Origin: JBBRLA01 sp038231615
GTDB lineage: Bacteria; Myxococcota_A; Polyangia; Palsa-1104; JAEUJZ01
Length of the DNA: 32,759 nt
Direction: 5' to 3'
Assembly: GCA_038231615.1 (NCBI GenBank)
Contig: JBBRLA010000007.1
Coordinates: 1-32,759, forward strand
In this document: positions 20,742 through 28,820 of the stretch, in pieces
Layout: each line of letters starts with the position of its first letter
Position numbering within the stretch: the first letter of the stretch is position 1
Position numbers and translations under genes: made by a program
The notes under the pieces: model-generated
Seen by the model: only the letters and a program-made list of their open reading frames with translations
Database searches by the model: none
What the model was told of the DNA's origin: nothing

Positions 20742-23198
20742 ATGACAAAGACGAAGGGAGGGCCCTCCGATACCGGCGGTCCTGTGGAGGTACCCGAGAT
20801 CATTTCGATCTTGCCGTTGCGCAACTCCGTCCTCTTCCCTGGCGCGATCATCCCGATCGACGTCGGGCGGAGGAAGAGCGTCCGGCTGATCGAGGAGGCG
20901 ATCGCCAAGGAACGCCCAGTCATCGGTATCTTGACGCAGCGTGACGCCCGCACCGAGGACCCTGGCGAAGGCGATATGTACAACATCGGGTGCGCCGCCC
21001 GGATCCTGAAGGTGATCAAGCTCGCCAAGGACAACTTCTCGGTGATCCTGCAGGGGGTCTCGCGGATTCGCGTGCTGGCCTATGAAAGCAGCGATCCCTT
21101 CCTGACCTGCCGGGTGACGGCCTTGCCGGATCCGACGACCTCGGACGTCGAGTTGGACGCGCTGGTGATGAACCTGAAGGACATCGCCAAGCGGGTCATC
21201 AAGTTGATGCCGGAGCTGCCCAAGGAGGCCAGCGCCCTGGTCGACAGCGTCACCGACCCGGGTCAACTGGCCGACCTGATCACCTCGAACCTGGACATCC
21301 AGGTCGACGAGAAGCAGGACGTGCTGGAGACCTTTGACCTCAAGTCGAGGATGCGCAAGGTCCTGCAGTTCCTCTCCCGGCAGCTTGAAGTGCTGAAGGT
21401 CCGGGAGAAGATCAACACCCAGGTCCAGGAAGAGATGGGGCGCAACCAGCGGGAGTACGTCCTGCGCCAGCAGCTCAAGGCGATCAAGGAGGAGCTGGGC
21501 GAGCTGGACGAGGGCGGCGGGGACTTCGAGGAGTTCAAGACCAAGATCACCGAAGCCAAAATGCCGCCCGAGGTGGAGAAGGTGGCGTTCAAGCAGTACG
21601 AGCGGCTCAAGGTGATGCAGCCGTCCTCTGCCGAGTACACGGTGACCCGCACCTATCTGGAGTGGCTGGTCGAACTGCCGTGGTCCCTGAGCACCGAGGA
21701 CAAGATCGACATCCAGGAGGCGCGCAACATCCTCAACTCCGATCACTACGATCTGGAGAAGGTGAAGAAGCGCATCCTGGAGTACCTGGCGGTGCGCAAG
21801 CTCAAGGCAGATAAAAAGGGCCCGATCCTGTGCCTGGTGGGACCGCCGGGGGTGGGCAAGACCTCCCTGGGCAAGTCGATCGCCAAGGCGGTGGGGCGGA
21901 AGTTCGTCCGCATCTCCCTGGGCGGGGTTCGGGACGAGGCCGAGATTCGCGGGCACCGGCGGACCTATGTCGGGTCGCTGCCGGGCCGCATCATCCAGGG
22001 GATGAAGCGCGCGGGGACCCACAACCCGATCTTCATGCTCGACGAACTGGACAAGCTGGGCCACGACTTCCGTGGCGATCCAAGCTCGGCCTTGCTTGAA
22101 GTTCTGGACCCGGAGCAGAACAACACTTTCAGCGATCACTATCTGGAGGTGCCTTTCGACCTGTCGCACGTGATGTTCATCGCGACGGCGAACATCCTGG
22201 ACCCGGTCCCGCCGGCCCTCCGTGACCGTCTGGAGATCCTCGAGATCCCGGGCTATACGCGGAACGAGAAGCTGATGATCGCCAAGCAGTTCCTGATCCC
22301 CAAGCAGATCGAGGAACACGGCATGAACGAGACCCACATCGTCTTCACCGATGAGTCGATCGGCGAGGTCATCGACAGCTATACCCGGGAGGCGGGGGTG
22401 CGCAACCTCGAACGCGAGGCGGGCTCCATCTGCCGTGGGGTGGCGGTCAAGGTGGCCGAGGGACAGGCCATGGAGAAGATCGACATCACGCCGGAGAACG
22501 TGCCGGACTACCTGGGCCCGCAAAAGTACATCAGCGAGGTCGCCGAGCGCACCAGCGAGCCGGGGGTTGCCACGGGTCTGGCGTGGACCCCGGTGGGTGG
22601 CGACATCCTCTTCATCGAGGCGACGCGCATGCCGGGCAAGGGAACCATGGTTCTCACTGGGCAGCTCGGCGACGTGATGAAAGAGTCCGCACAGGCCGCG
22701 CTCTCGTTCGTGCGCAGCCGGGCGAAGTCGCTGGGCATCGACGAGAACTTCCTGGAGAAGTCGGACATCCACGTCCACATCCCGGCGGGGTCCATTCCCA
22801 AGGATGGTCCTTCTGCAGGGGTGACGTTGTTCGTGGCGCTGACGTCGATGCTGATCGGGGTGCCGATCCGCGCCGACGTGGCGATGACCGGCGAGATCAC
22901 CCTGCGCGGCAACGTGCTGCCGGTGGGCGGCATCAAGGAGAAGCTCCTGGCCGCGCACCGGGCGGGGATCAAGCGGGTCATCCTGCCGGAACGGAACGCC
23001 AAGGACATGGTGGACGTGCCCGACGAGGTCAAGAAGGAGATGGAAATCTTCTATGTCAAGAAGATGGACGAGCTGCTCCCTCTGGTGCTGACCGAAGTGC
23101 CCGAGCGTTTCATCCAGACGCCGAGCCCGTCTGCCGCGCCCGCCCCAGGCCCGGTTCCCAATGTAGTCGTCAATCCTCCTGGCGGCGCCTCCGCCTGA
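20742..23198 (+). CDS. lon: ATP-dependent protease Lon
   Basis: This 818-residue protein has the complete LonA layout. The N-terminal substrate domain starts IISILPLRNSVLFPGAIIPI. The AAA+ module has Walker A GPPGVGKT at 367-374, and Walker B/sensor features include FMLDELDKLG. The proteolytic domain has the nucleophile Ser691 (PKDGPSAGVTLF) and Lys734 in GGIKEKLLAAHRAG as the catalytic dyad, by alignment with E. coli Ser679/Lys722. Lon degrades misfolded and regulatory proteins in the cytoplasm. An AAGGAG site lies eight bases before the ATG. The C-terminal tail is Pro/Ala-rich (SPSAAPAPGPVPN). Some related genomes carry more than one Lon; which paralogue this is cannot be told here. Confidence 0.97.
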   Translation: MTKTKGGPSDTGGPVEVPEIISILPLRNSVLFPGAIIPIDVGRRKSVRLIEEAIAKERPVIGILTQRDARTEDPGEGDMYNIGCAARILKVIKLAKDNFSVILQGVSRIRVLAYESSDPFLTCRVTALPDPTTSDVELDALVMNLKDIAKRVIKLMPELPKEASALVDSVTDPGQLADLITSNLDIQVDEKQDVLETFDLKSRMRKVLQFLSRQLEVLKVREKINTQVQEEMGRNQREYVLRQQLKAIKEELGELDEGGGDFEEFKTKITEAKMPPEVEKVAFKQYERLKVMQPSSAEYTVTRTYLEWLVELPWSLSTEDKIDIQEARNILNSDHYDLEKVKKRILEYLAVRKLKADKKGPILCLVGPPGVGKTSLGKSIAKAVGRKFVRISLGGVRDEAEIRGHRRTYVGSLPGRIIQGMKRAGTHNPIFMLDELDKLGHDFRGDPSSALLEVLDPEQNNTFSDHYLEVPFDLSHVMFIATANILDPVPPALRDRLEILEIPGYTRNEKLMIAKQFLIPKQIEEHGMNETHIVFTDESIGEVIDSYTREAGVRNLEREAGSICRGVAVKVAEGQAMEKIDITPENVPDYLGPQKYISEVAERTSEPGVATGLAWTPVGGDILFIEATRMPGKGTMVLTGQLGDVMKESAQAALSFVRSRAKSLGIDENFLEKSDIHVHIPAGSIPKDGPSAGVTLFVALTSMLIGVPIRADVAMTGEITLRGNVLPVGGIKEKLLAAHRAGIKRVILPERNAKDMVDVPDEVKKEMEIFYVKKMDELLPLVLTEVPERFIQTPSPSAAPAPGPVPNVVVNPPGGASA

Positions 23199-23200
23199 AC

Positions 23201-23397
23201 AGAAGCAACTGGCCGGGCAGCTTTGGGCGTACCTCTCCCCCACGGCTTCGCATGCGCTCAGCCGCGGGTGGGCCCACGCCGATTCGCGAATGCGAGTCGG
23301 CGGGGAGTGCCCCCACACTCCCTTCGGTCACGTACAGTAGTACGCTCCCTCGGTCGCTCCGGTCGTGCGCCCAAATCTGCTCCGGCCAGTTGCTTCT
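23201..23397. repeat. 197-bp element bounded by ~32-bp imperfect inverted repeats
   Basis: The left end agaagcaactggccgg (23201-23216), with gcagctttgggcg after it, is mirrored at 23367-23397. The reverse complement of that right arm begins with the same 16 bases, then agcagatttgggcg. Over about 32 positions there are two mismatches and one gap. The interior holds further hairpins: ggatt-type attcgcgaat (perfect 10-bp palindrome) and gggagtg-ccccca-cactccc. It begins three bases after the lon stop and lies between convergent lon and the reductase gene. It could be a MITE-like non-autonomous element or a bidirectional terminator. No target-site duplication is evident. Confidence 0.7.
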
Positions 23398-23400
23398 TGC

Positions 23401-23445
23401 TGACTCTTCGTCAACTGATTCTTCGTCAACTGACTCTTCATCGCT
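23401..23445. repeat. three 15-bp tandem units
   Basis: tgactcttcgtcaac (23401-23415), tgattcttcgtcaac (23416-23430) and tgactcttcatcgct (23431-23445) are a near-perfect 15-bp repeat. They sit directly before the stop of the minus-strand reductase gene and just outside the inverted-repeat element. Confidence 0.8.
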
Positions 23446-24590
23446 CAGGCTTGAAGGTGCGCGGCCGGCTTTTCTGCCGGCGCGATGGCCCGTGGCGGCG
23501 CGCTGGGGGGCCCCTCTCCGAAGAAAGGTTTTTCGGCGAGGCGGGTGTAGAGCGTCCTGAGGGTCTCGAAGCTCGAGGTCTCTCGTCGGGCGACGATGTC
23601 GTGCACCAGGGAGACCAAGGCTGCGTTCACCGGGGTCTTTATGCCGTGGGCGGCGCCCCGGCGGACCACCTCGCCGTTCAGCCAGTCGATCTCGGGACGG
23701 CGGCCCCGGTCGATGGCGATCAGCATGGAGCTGCGCATCCGGCGGAACTTGAGGCCGATGGCCCACAGCAGCGAGTGTTTGTAAAAAAGCGCAGGCGACC
23801 CCAGGCGCTGGCGGCGGTCGGCTTCGCTGATCGCCAGCCGATCGATGTCCAGGGTGCCGGCGACCTTGGCCATGCGCACGCCTTCAGCCCGGGCCACGGC
23901 GCTGATCTCGCTCCACAGTTCCAGGGTCAGGCGGCGGACCAGGCGGTGCTGGAGCAGGCGGCCCAGGGCATCACCGCCGCAGGCGCCCAGGGTGCTGGTG
24001 GCGCAGTTGATCGCCAGCTTGCTCCAGCGGACGGCGCGCAGGTCGGCCACAAACCGGGTCGGAAAGCCCATGCCCAGGAGTGCGGCCACTTCCTTCAGCA
24101 GCGGGTCTTCGTCGCCGCCGCCGCCGAGACGCCCGATTTGCAGGCCCCCCCGGGAGGTGCGTTGGGACAGGCCGGGCCCGATCAGGGTCGCCCCCCAGCC
24201 GACGACGCAGCCGACCACTCGGTGGGTGGGCAGGACTGCCGTGACCCGCTCCTCGGGGAGCCCGTTCTGCAGGCACACCACGATGGCAGAGGAGGCGAGC
24301 AGGGGCTTTACCTCCCGGGCGGCCTCTTCCAGTGTGGTGGTCTTGGTCGCCAGGAGGCACAGGTCGAAGGGGGCCTGCCCTTGTAGCTCGCCGGCCTGGA
24401 CCACGGGGGGCCGGGCCGGGCGGGCGTGCCACTTTTGCCCATTCAGATCTTTGACGCCCAGGCCGTCTCGGGCGATCGCTTCCCGGAACTCGGGATTGCC
24501 GGCAACCAGGGTCAGGTCGCAGCCCGCCCGGAGAAGTGTCGCACCAACGACACCACCTATCGCACCACAGCCAACAAGCAGCGTACGCAT
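23445..24590 (-). CDS. ketopantoate reductase (PanE/ApbA) family protein
   Basis: This 381-residue protein has the NADP-binding GCGAIGG at 7-13, the QNG segment at 108-110, and RWSKLAINCATST at 188-200 carrying the candidate catalytic Lys191 and Asn195. The C-terminal domain has the conserved block RSSMLIAIDRGRRPEIDWLN followed by GEVVRRGAAHG. These match 2-dehydropantoate 2-reductase, which makes pantoate for coenzyme A. At ~380 residues it is longer than the ~300-residue E. coli enzyme, so it may be a paralogue acting on another 2-oxoacid. The start is ATG 24590 (MRTLLVGCGAIGG). A longer frame to 24698 adds only non-conserved sequence. Confidence 0.85.
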   Translation of the reverse strand: MRTLLVGCGAIGGVVGATLLRAGCDLTLVAGNPEFREAIARDGLGVKDLNGQKWHARPARPPVVQAGELQGQAPFDLCLLATKTTTLEEAAREVKPLLASSAIVVCLQNGLPEERVTAVLPTHRVVGCVVGWGATLIGPGLSQRTSRGGLQIGRLGGGGDEDPLLKEVAALLGMGFPTRFVADLRAVRWSKLAINCATSTLGACGGDALGRLLQHRLVRRLTLELWSEISAVARAEGVRMAKVAGTLDIDRLAISEADRRQRLGSPALFYKHSLLWAIGLKFRRMRSSMLIAIDRGRRPEIDWLNGEVVRRGAAHGIKTPVNAALVSLVHDIVARRETSSFETLRTLYTRLAEKPFFGEGPPSAPPRAIAPAEKPAAHLQA

Positions 24591-24732
24591 GCTTCTAGAG
24601 TGCGTTCCCGCGCCTGCCCCGGTCAAGACCCAACGGCGGCTTGGCTTGATCAATGCCATCCAAGGCCCAACACGGCCCTCGTCGAGGCCCGTCGACATTG
24701 CTGACCCGCACTACCCCAGATCGGGGAAAAGG

Positions 24733-25734
24733 TCAGCGCGCCTGCATGCGCCGCGCGACCTCGGCGATGGATTCCTCGGCCAGGGAAAGGGCCTCGGCCA
24801 GTTCGGCGGCCCGGTCCGGCAGGCCGAAGGGAAGGCCCTCCAGGTGGCCGATGGTCATCCACTCGCCATGCCCGAGCTTGGCGGGCCGGACGATCTGGAT
24901 CGGCGGGCGCGCTCCCAACGAAAGAAGATGCGTACAGGCCTGGTCTCGCAGCGCGCCGCGCCGCTCACGGGGCGTAACCTTCAGCTTCACCATCAACCGC
25001 GGCCCCTCGAACTGAAGGTACACCTTGACCCCCGGTTCGACGGCCTTGCTCCCCCACCAGCAGCCCACGAACCCGCCGCCCGGATTGTTCACGCGGTCGA
25101 TGCCGGCCAAGGCCATCTGTGGGAAGGTGGCGCGCAGGTGGGCGAAGAACCCGAAGTAGTCGCCGCGCCGCCACTCTGCCACCGGGTGCGTGAAGAAGTG
25201 CCGGGTGCGCCCGTCCAGTTCCAGGACATGCGTGCGGTAGGCCACCGCCAGGTCCCGCGCGTCCCGCCCCTCCGCGTCGGTCGACTCGAGAATCTGCGGA
25301 GACTGAAGGGCGCGGGCCAGGTCCACGGCGGTGCGCACGGAGTAGCGTTCTTTAGCCACCCCCACCTCCTTCGCCATGCGGTCGATGCTCGGCGGGTCCC
25401 GGGTGATGGCGGCGAACCCGAGCAAGAGATACAGGAGCCGATCCGCGGTGCGCCCTTCCGCGCGCAGCTCCTGGATCTGCCGCCGCATCTGGTCCTGGTT
25501 GAGCGCCGAATCCACCTTCAGCTCGACCAGCAACCGGCTGCCGTCGTCGAGCTGCACGGCCAGGTCAAAGGCCCCGTCGATCGGCTCCCACACGTGCTGC
25601 TGTGGCTTGCGCTCGGGCGGCATCACGCCGAGCAGAGAAAGCAGCGGTCCATGGCGCAAGAGGCTGGCCAGCGCGATCTGATGCAGCCGCTCCGAGTCCA
25701 GCTTCATCCCGAAGAGCAGGTCGATGGCTCCCAT
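24733..25734 (-). CDS. PD-(D/E)XK nuclease superfamily protein, unknown role
   Basis: This 333-residue protein has a PD-(D/E)XK-like core in its first quarter: WEPIDGAFDLAVQLDDGSRL with Asp57, then LLVELKVDS with Glu71-x-Lys73, then NQDQMRRQIQEL with a conserved-type Gln. The rest is not assigned. It includes VAYRTHVLELDGRTRHFFTH and a beta-rich segment near GVKVYLQFEGPRLMVKLKV. Single nucleases of this kind are often DNA-repair, mobile-element or defence components, but nothing nearby decides. A TATAAT with an upstream TG lies exactly six bases before the ATG, so the mRNA may be leaderless. It stands apart from both neighbours. Confidence 0.65.
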   Translation of the reverse strand: MGAIDLLFGMKLDSERLHQIALASLLRHGPLLSLLGVMPPERKPQQHVWEPIDGAFDLAVQLDDGSRLLVELKVDSALNQDQMRRQIQELRAEGRTADRLLYLLLGFAAITRDPPSIDRMAKEVGVAKERYSVRTAVDLARALQSPQILESTDAEGRDARDLAVAYRTHVLELDGRTRHFFTHPVAEWRRGDYFGFFAHLRATFPQMALAGIDRVNNPGGGFVGCWWGSKAVEPGVKVYLQFEGPRLMVKLKVTPRERRGALRDQACTHLLSLGARPPIQIVRPAKLGHGEWMTIGHLEGLPFGLPDRAAELAEALSLAEESIAEVARRMQAR

Positions 25735-25740
25735 GCCTAA

Positions 25741-25749
25741 ATTATATCA
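25741..25749 (-). promoter_or_regulatory. extended -10 promoter adjacent to the start codon
   Basis: Reading the minus strand, TGATATAAT is a perfect extended -10. It is followed by TTAGGC and the ATG at 25734. The transcription start would fall at or one base from the ATG. No -35 match is evident, as usual for extended -10 promoters. Confidence 0.5.
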
Positions 25750-25793
25750 TGGGGTCTGACGGAGCCTGCCGCTGGGGACTCAGTGGGGCCGTG

Positions 25794-27143
25794 CTAGGGG
25801 TATCGCAGCTTGCACGCCGCCAGTTTCGTCGCATCCACCTTCACCGTCGCGACCGCCGGGGCAGTCAAGAGCGCCGGCTTGTGAAAATCGAAGAGGTCCA
25901 GCATGGGATCGGCGTTGGCGTCCCGGGCGGTCAGGGCCGGCAGGTGGAAGCGGGTCTCGACGAAGCGCACGATCGAGGTGTGATCGTAGACCGCGTGAGA
26001 GACGTAATGCGGCTTGGCGTACGGGGACACGACAAGAGTGGGGACGCGGAAGCCGTAGCGATCGAACTTGGCGCCTTTTGGACTGGGCTGGTCGGGGGCG
26101 AACCCGTCGGGCGGGCAGGCGGAGGGCGGCGGGACGTGGTCGTAGATGCCGCCGTTCTCGTCAAAAGTGACGAAGAGGGCCATGTGGGGCCACTGCGGGC
26201 TGTGGGTCAGAGCATCGACCACCTGGGCCAGGTAGGCATCGCCGGTTTGCACGTCCCCTGGAGGGTGGAAGTCGTTGCCGCTGCCCCGCTCGTTCTTGAG
26301 ATCGGGGTCCAGGAACACCACGTGCTCCAGCGTGCCCGCCTGTGCGGCGGTGAAGAAATCGGCGGTGGTCGAAAGACCGGTGTTGAAGTAGGCGCCCAGG
26401 TTCTGCAGGAAGACGCCATAGCCGGGGATGGTCTCATCGTAGATGCGCCAGCTCACATTGTTCGTCTGTAGCGACTCCATCAGCGTCGCCTGCTTCTGGG
26501 CCATGACGTCGTTCGCGGCATGACCGAACGAGGTGGCGGCGTAAAGATACTCGCGGTTGGGAAAGGTCGGCCCGAGCAGGGAGCAGAAGTAGCGATCAGC
26601 GATGGCGTAGTCCCGGGCCAGCCCGTAGAGGGCGGGGATGTCGGCCTCGGTGTAGTAGCTCATGGCCCGTTTTCCGCCATCGGTGGCCCCGGGCTCGCCG
26701 GCATTGGCGATCACGAAGCCGTCGTTCTTTCCGTCGTTGTACTCGCTGTGGCTGCCCTTCCACTCGTGGTTGGTGTCGACGAAGCAGTAGTCGGTGTCAT
26801 GGTAGCGGGGCATCGGCTGGCCCATCGCATCCGGGTTGCTGGCGTCGGCGGGGGCCACGTCGACGTCGGGTTGACCGTAGGCCTTCAGGTTGCCCAGCAG
26901 GTGATCGAAGGACCGGTTTTCGAACATCAAGATCACGATGGTGTCGATGGGGATCTGCTCCCCGATCGGGGCATCGGAGGCGACGGTCAGCCCGGGGATG
27001 TCCCCGGCCTTGAACTGGCACGCCTTGCGCGCGGCCAGGGCGCCGACGGTGTCCAGGGTGCCGCGGGGGCCGACGTCGATGTCACCGGGACCGCCACATG
27101 CGGCGGCGAAACAGAGGATGGGGAAGCAGCTTCGTGTGGTCAT
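25794..27143 (-). CDS. phosphoesterase-family lipoprotein (phospholipase C / acid phosphatase type)
   Basis: This 449-residue protein has a signal peptide with lipobox AAAC (Cys16), so it is predicted to be anchored in a membrane. The phosphoesterase family (PF04185) motifs are in order: MFENRSFDHLLG at 73-84, HDTD at 115-118, GPTFPNR at 191-197, DFHPPGDVQTGDAYL near 291-305, and FVTFDENGGIYDHVPPP at 324-340, with DHTSIVRFVETRF near the end. This group includes phosphatidylcholine-hydrolysing phospholipases C and acid phosphatase AcpA, acting outside the cytoplasm. The substrate is not decidable. The start is the ATG giving MTTRSCFPIL; a 39-codon upstream extension is unlikely. Confidence 0.9.
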   Translation of the reverse strand: MTTRSCFPILCFAAACGGPGDIDVGPRGTLDTVGALAARKACQFKAGDIPGLTVASDAPIGEQIPIDTIVILMFENRSFDHLLGNLKAYGQPDVDVAPADASNPDAMGQPMPRYHDTDYCFVDTNHEWKGSHSEYNDGKNDGFVIANAGEPGATDGGKRAMSYYTEADIPALYGLARDYAIADRYFCSLLGPTFPNREYLYAATSFGHAANDVMAQKQATLMESLQTNNVSWRIYDETIPGYGVFLQNLGAYFNTGLSTTADFFTAAQAGTLEHVVFLDPDLKNERGSGNDFHPPGDVQTGDAYLAQVVDALTHSPQWPHMALFVTFDENGGIYDHVPPPSACPPDGFAPDQPSPKGAKFDRYGFRVPTLVVSPYAKPHYVSHAVYDHTSIVRFVETRFHLPALTARDANADPMLDLFDFHKPALLTAPAVATVKVDATKLAACKLRYP

Positions 27144-27209
27144 GGCCCCACGATTAGAGGGGGACGGACAAGAAGCTTCAACAACTTTGTGATCTGGAGG
27201 CGAGCAAGC

Positions 27210-27359
27210 CACTGTTGCTGCCTCATCCTCGGCTTTCGCGGACCCGATCAGCCCATTCATGTCGTCTGCACGGCCAAGGAAGACTACCTTGCCATCATCA
27301 CCGCTTACGTTCCCAGTCCAGACCAGTGGTCAGCGGATTTCCGCAGGAGGATGGAAAAA
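27210..27359 (+). pseudogene. DUF4258 protein, C-terminal fragment
   Basis: The frame from 27210 encodes CCCLILGFRGPDQPIHVVCT, then AKEDYLAIITAYVPSPDQWS and ADFRRRM. This is the end of the DUF4258 family ('C.L..GF....P.HVV.......ITVY.P....W..DFRRR'), small proteins often paired with MqsA-type antitoxins. The N-terminal half is missing, and no MqsA-like zinc-finger gene follows. I read it as a decayed toxin-antitoxin component in a gap (27144-28081) that holds only fragments. Confidence 0.5.
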
Positions 27360-27387
27360 TTCCGCAACGTGGCCACGAGGACGGGGG

Positions 27388-27534
27388 TGCAGTTCCCAAG
27401 TCCCGTGCCATCAGGTTGGGGTGGGTATTCATCAGAAGGTGCGCTCGGTCCAGCACCTGAGCGTCAATCGGTATGACAGTGGCGATGATCGTGCGCGTCA
27501 TTTCATAGAGAAGAGAGCCGTAGGCAAGAGCGAC
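27388..27534 (-). pseudogene. PIN-domain (VapC-like) fragment
   Basis: The minus strand encodes VALAYGSLLYEMTRTIIATV, then IPIDAQVLDRAHLLMNTHPN and LMARDLGTA. The 'V.PID..VLDRA..L...HP.L.ARD' pattern is typical of the middle of VapC toxins ahead of the third acidic residue. A stop lies directly upstream, and the sequence loses similarity after LGTA. It is therefore a broken piece of about 50 codons next to the DUF4258 debris. Confidence 0.4.
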
Positions 27535-27590
27535 TCATGTGCTCATCGATCCCGCTCCTCAGGCTGGGAGTTCTGTCGGGGCAGGGGCAT

Positions 27591-27726
27591 GGGAACAAAA
27601 GGCTGGGCCAAAACTGAGAAATTGCGAACCGTCCCCTTGCCCTGGCGCCCTGGGGCGCCCTGGCGCCCTGGCGCCCTGGCGCCCTGGGAACAAAAGGCTG
27701 GGCCAAAACTGAGAAATTGCGAACCG
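27591..27726. repeat. 41-bp direct repeat flanking an 8-bp tandem array
   Basis: A 41-bp sequence starting gggaacaaaaggctgggcca occurs exactly at 27591-27631 and again at 27686-27726. Between the copies lies an array of the unit tggcgccc (about five copies, one longer as tggggcgccc). A pyrimidine-rich run follows the second copy. The arrangement suggests a local duplication with slippage. Confidence 0.88.
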
Positions 27727-27889
27727 CCCCCTTCCCCCCTTCCCCTCGCCCCCCTCGCCCCCGGCTGGTCAGGAGGCTCCGCTTCGACAAAGTCCGCTTC
27801 CTGAACCAGGAGGCCTTCACCGATCTGGTCGGTGGCAAGCGCAGCATCCTCGACGTGGTTGCCCTGGTCCCCACAGTGACCGGCGAAGT

Positions 27890-28057
27890 CTGGGTCAGAA
27901 ACGATACCATCGTCGGCCCAATCAGGCAGTCCGCCTCGTCGATGAGGACCGTAAGGGACCGCGGGCAGGCAGAGGACAGCGCTTGCAGGGCCTGGACGAT
28001 GGCGGTCTGGGGCGTTGCGAGCAGCGGCAAAAGGTCCGGCAGCTTGACTGTGGGCAT
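27890..28057 (-). pseudogene. AAA-ATPase-like fragment (Walker B region)
   Basis: About 56 codons encode TPQTAIVQALQALSSACPRS followed by LTVLIDEADCLIGPTMVSFL. The 'L.LLIDE.D.LVG..(L/M)(I/V)S.LRQL' motif is the Walker B region of the large AAA-ATPase-like family whose nuclease tail is represented by the remnant at 5637-5807. Downstream the frame becomes repetitive nonsense. This is only an internal piece of a lost gene. Confidence 0.4.
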
Positions 28058-28081
28058 GTCTCCCGGGGTGGCTTCATCAGG

Positions 28082-28804
28082 TCAGTTCCCGTGAGGACGG
28101 CGACGGAAATCGAGCACGAACATCACGCCGCTAGTGACCAGGGCGGCGGCGCCGATGGAGACCAGGGGAATGGCGAAAGGGGTGGTGCTCAGGATCTTCT
28201 GACATTGGGTCTCAACTGGCTCGATATTGCAGGTCGGTCGGCCGTCCACCGCCCACACTCCGGCGCCGGCGCCGATAAGGGCGATACCTGCGCCCAGGGT
28301 CACCCACTTCCAGGCGCGGAAGCGCGGCGCGATGGGGGGCCCCGGCTCGGCCTTGAGGCCGAGTTCGGGCGGCGGGGTCACGGGCGGCACGACCGCCTTC
28401 GACCCTTTCTGGTCTTGCTGTTTTTCGAGATCATGGAGATCCCGCCTGAGCTTGACCGCCTCCTCCCTCTGCTGCGACGACAGCTCCTCGGCGGGGATCT
28501 CCGCGCTGTAGCGACCGAGGGCGCGCAGGCCCTCCTGTGGATGACCGAGGCGCAGGTGGAGGTTTGCAATCGGCCACAGCAGGCGGGGCGTCGGGACCTG
28601 CTTGAATGCCTGCTGGTAGATGGCGAGCGCCTCGGCCGGCCTGCCTGCCTGCTCTTCTGCATGCGCTTTGTCCCAACATTTTTGCAAAAACACCTTGGGG
28701 TCGGCTTCGGTCGAGCACGGCGCGGCGTCCGCCCGCACCCTGGCCAGCGGGAGGCACAGGAGCAGGAAGGTCAGAAGGAACGGGGCTCGAAGCAGATGAT
28801 ACAT
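28082..28804 (-). CDS. TPR-containing membrane protein, partner of the kinase gene
   Basis: This 240-residue protein has an N-terminal signal peptide (LLRAPFLLTFLLLCLPLARV) and TPR-like helices (CWDKAHAEEQAGRPAEALAI then YQQAFKQVPTPRLLWPIANL). A Lys/Pro-rich linker follows, then two transmembrane segments near 165-190 (WVTLGAGIALIGAGAGVWAV) and 205-230. This is a common layout for proteins encoded beside Ser/Thr kinases in Myxococcota-type genomes, presumably periplasmic adaptors. It begins 16 bp after the kinase stop on the same strand, so they are co-transcribed. The function itself is unknown. The frame extends to 29002 but overlaps the kinase gene, so the later ATG is used. Confidence 0.7.
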   Translation of the reverse strand: MYHLLRAPFLLTFLLLCLPLARVRADAAPCSTEADPKVFLQKCWDKAHAEEQAGRPAEALAIYQQAFKQVPTPRLLWPIANLHLRLGHPQEGLRALGRYSAEIPAEELSSQQREEAVKLRRDLHDLEKQQDQKGSKAVVPPVTPPPELGLKAEPGPPIAPRFRAWKWVTLGAGIALIGAGAGVWAVDGRPTCNIEPVETQCQKILSTTPFAIPLVSIGAAALVTSGVMFVLDFRRRPHGN

Positions 28805-28820
28805 GAGGTCTCCGCGCCGG

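Noticed and set aside
20673..23318. 881-codon open frame on the minus strand opposite lon
   Set aside because: It is the antisense shadow of a strongly conserved lon gene. Its composition (His/Leu/Asp/Gln-rich) is typical of reading GC-rich coding DNA backwards.
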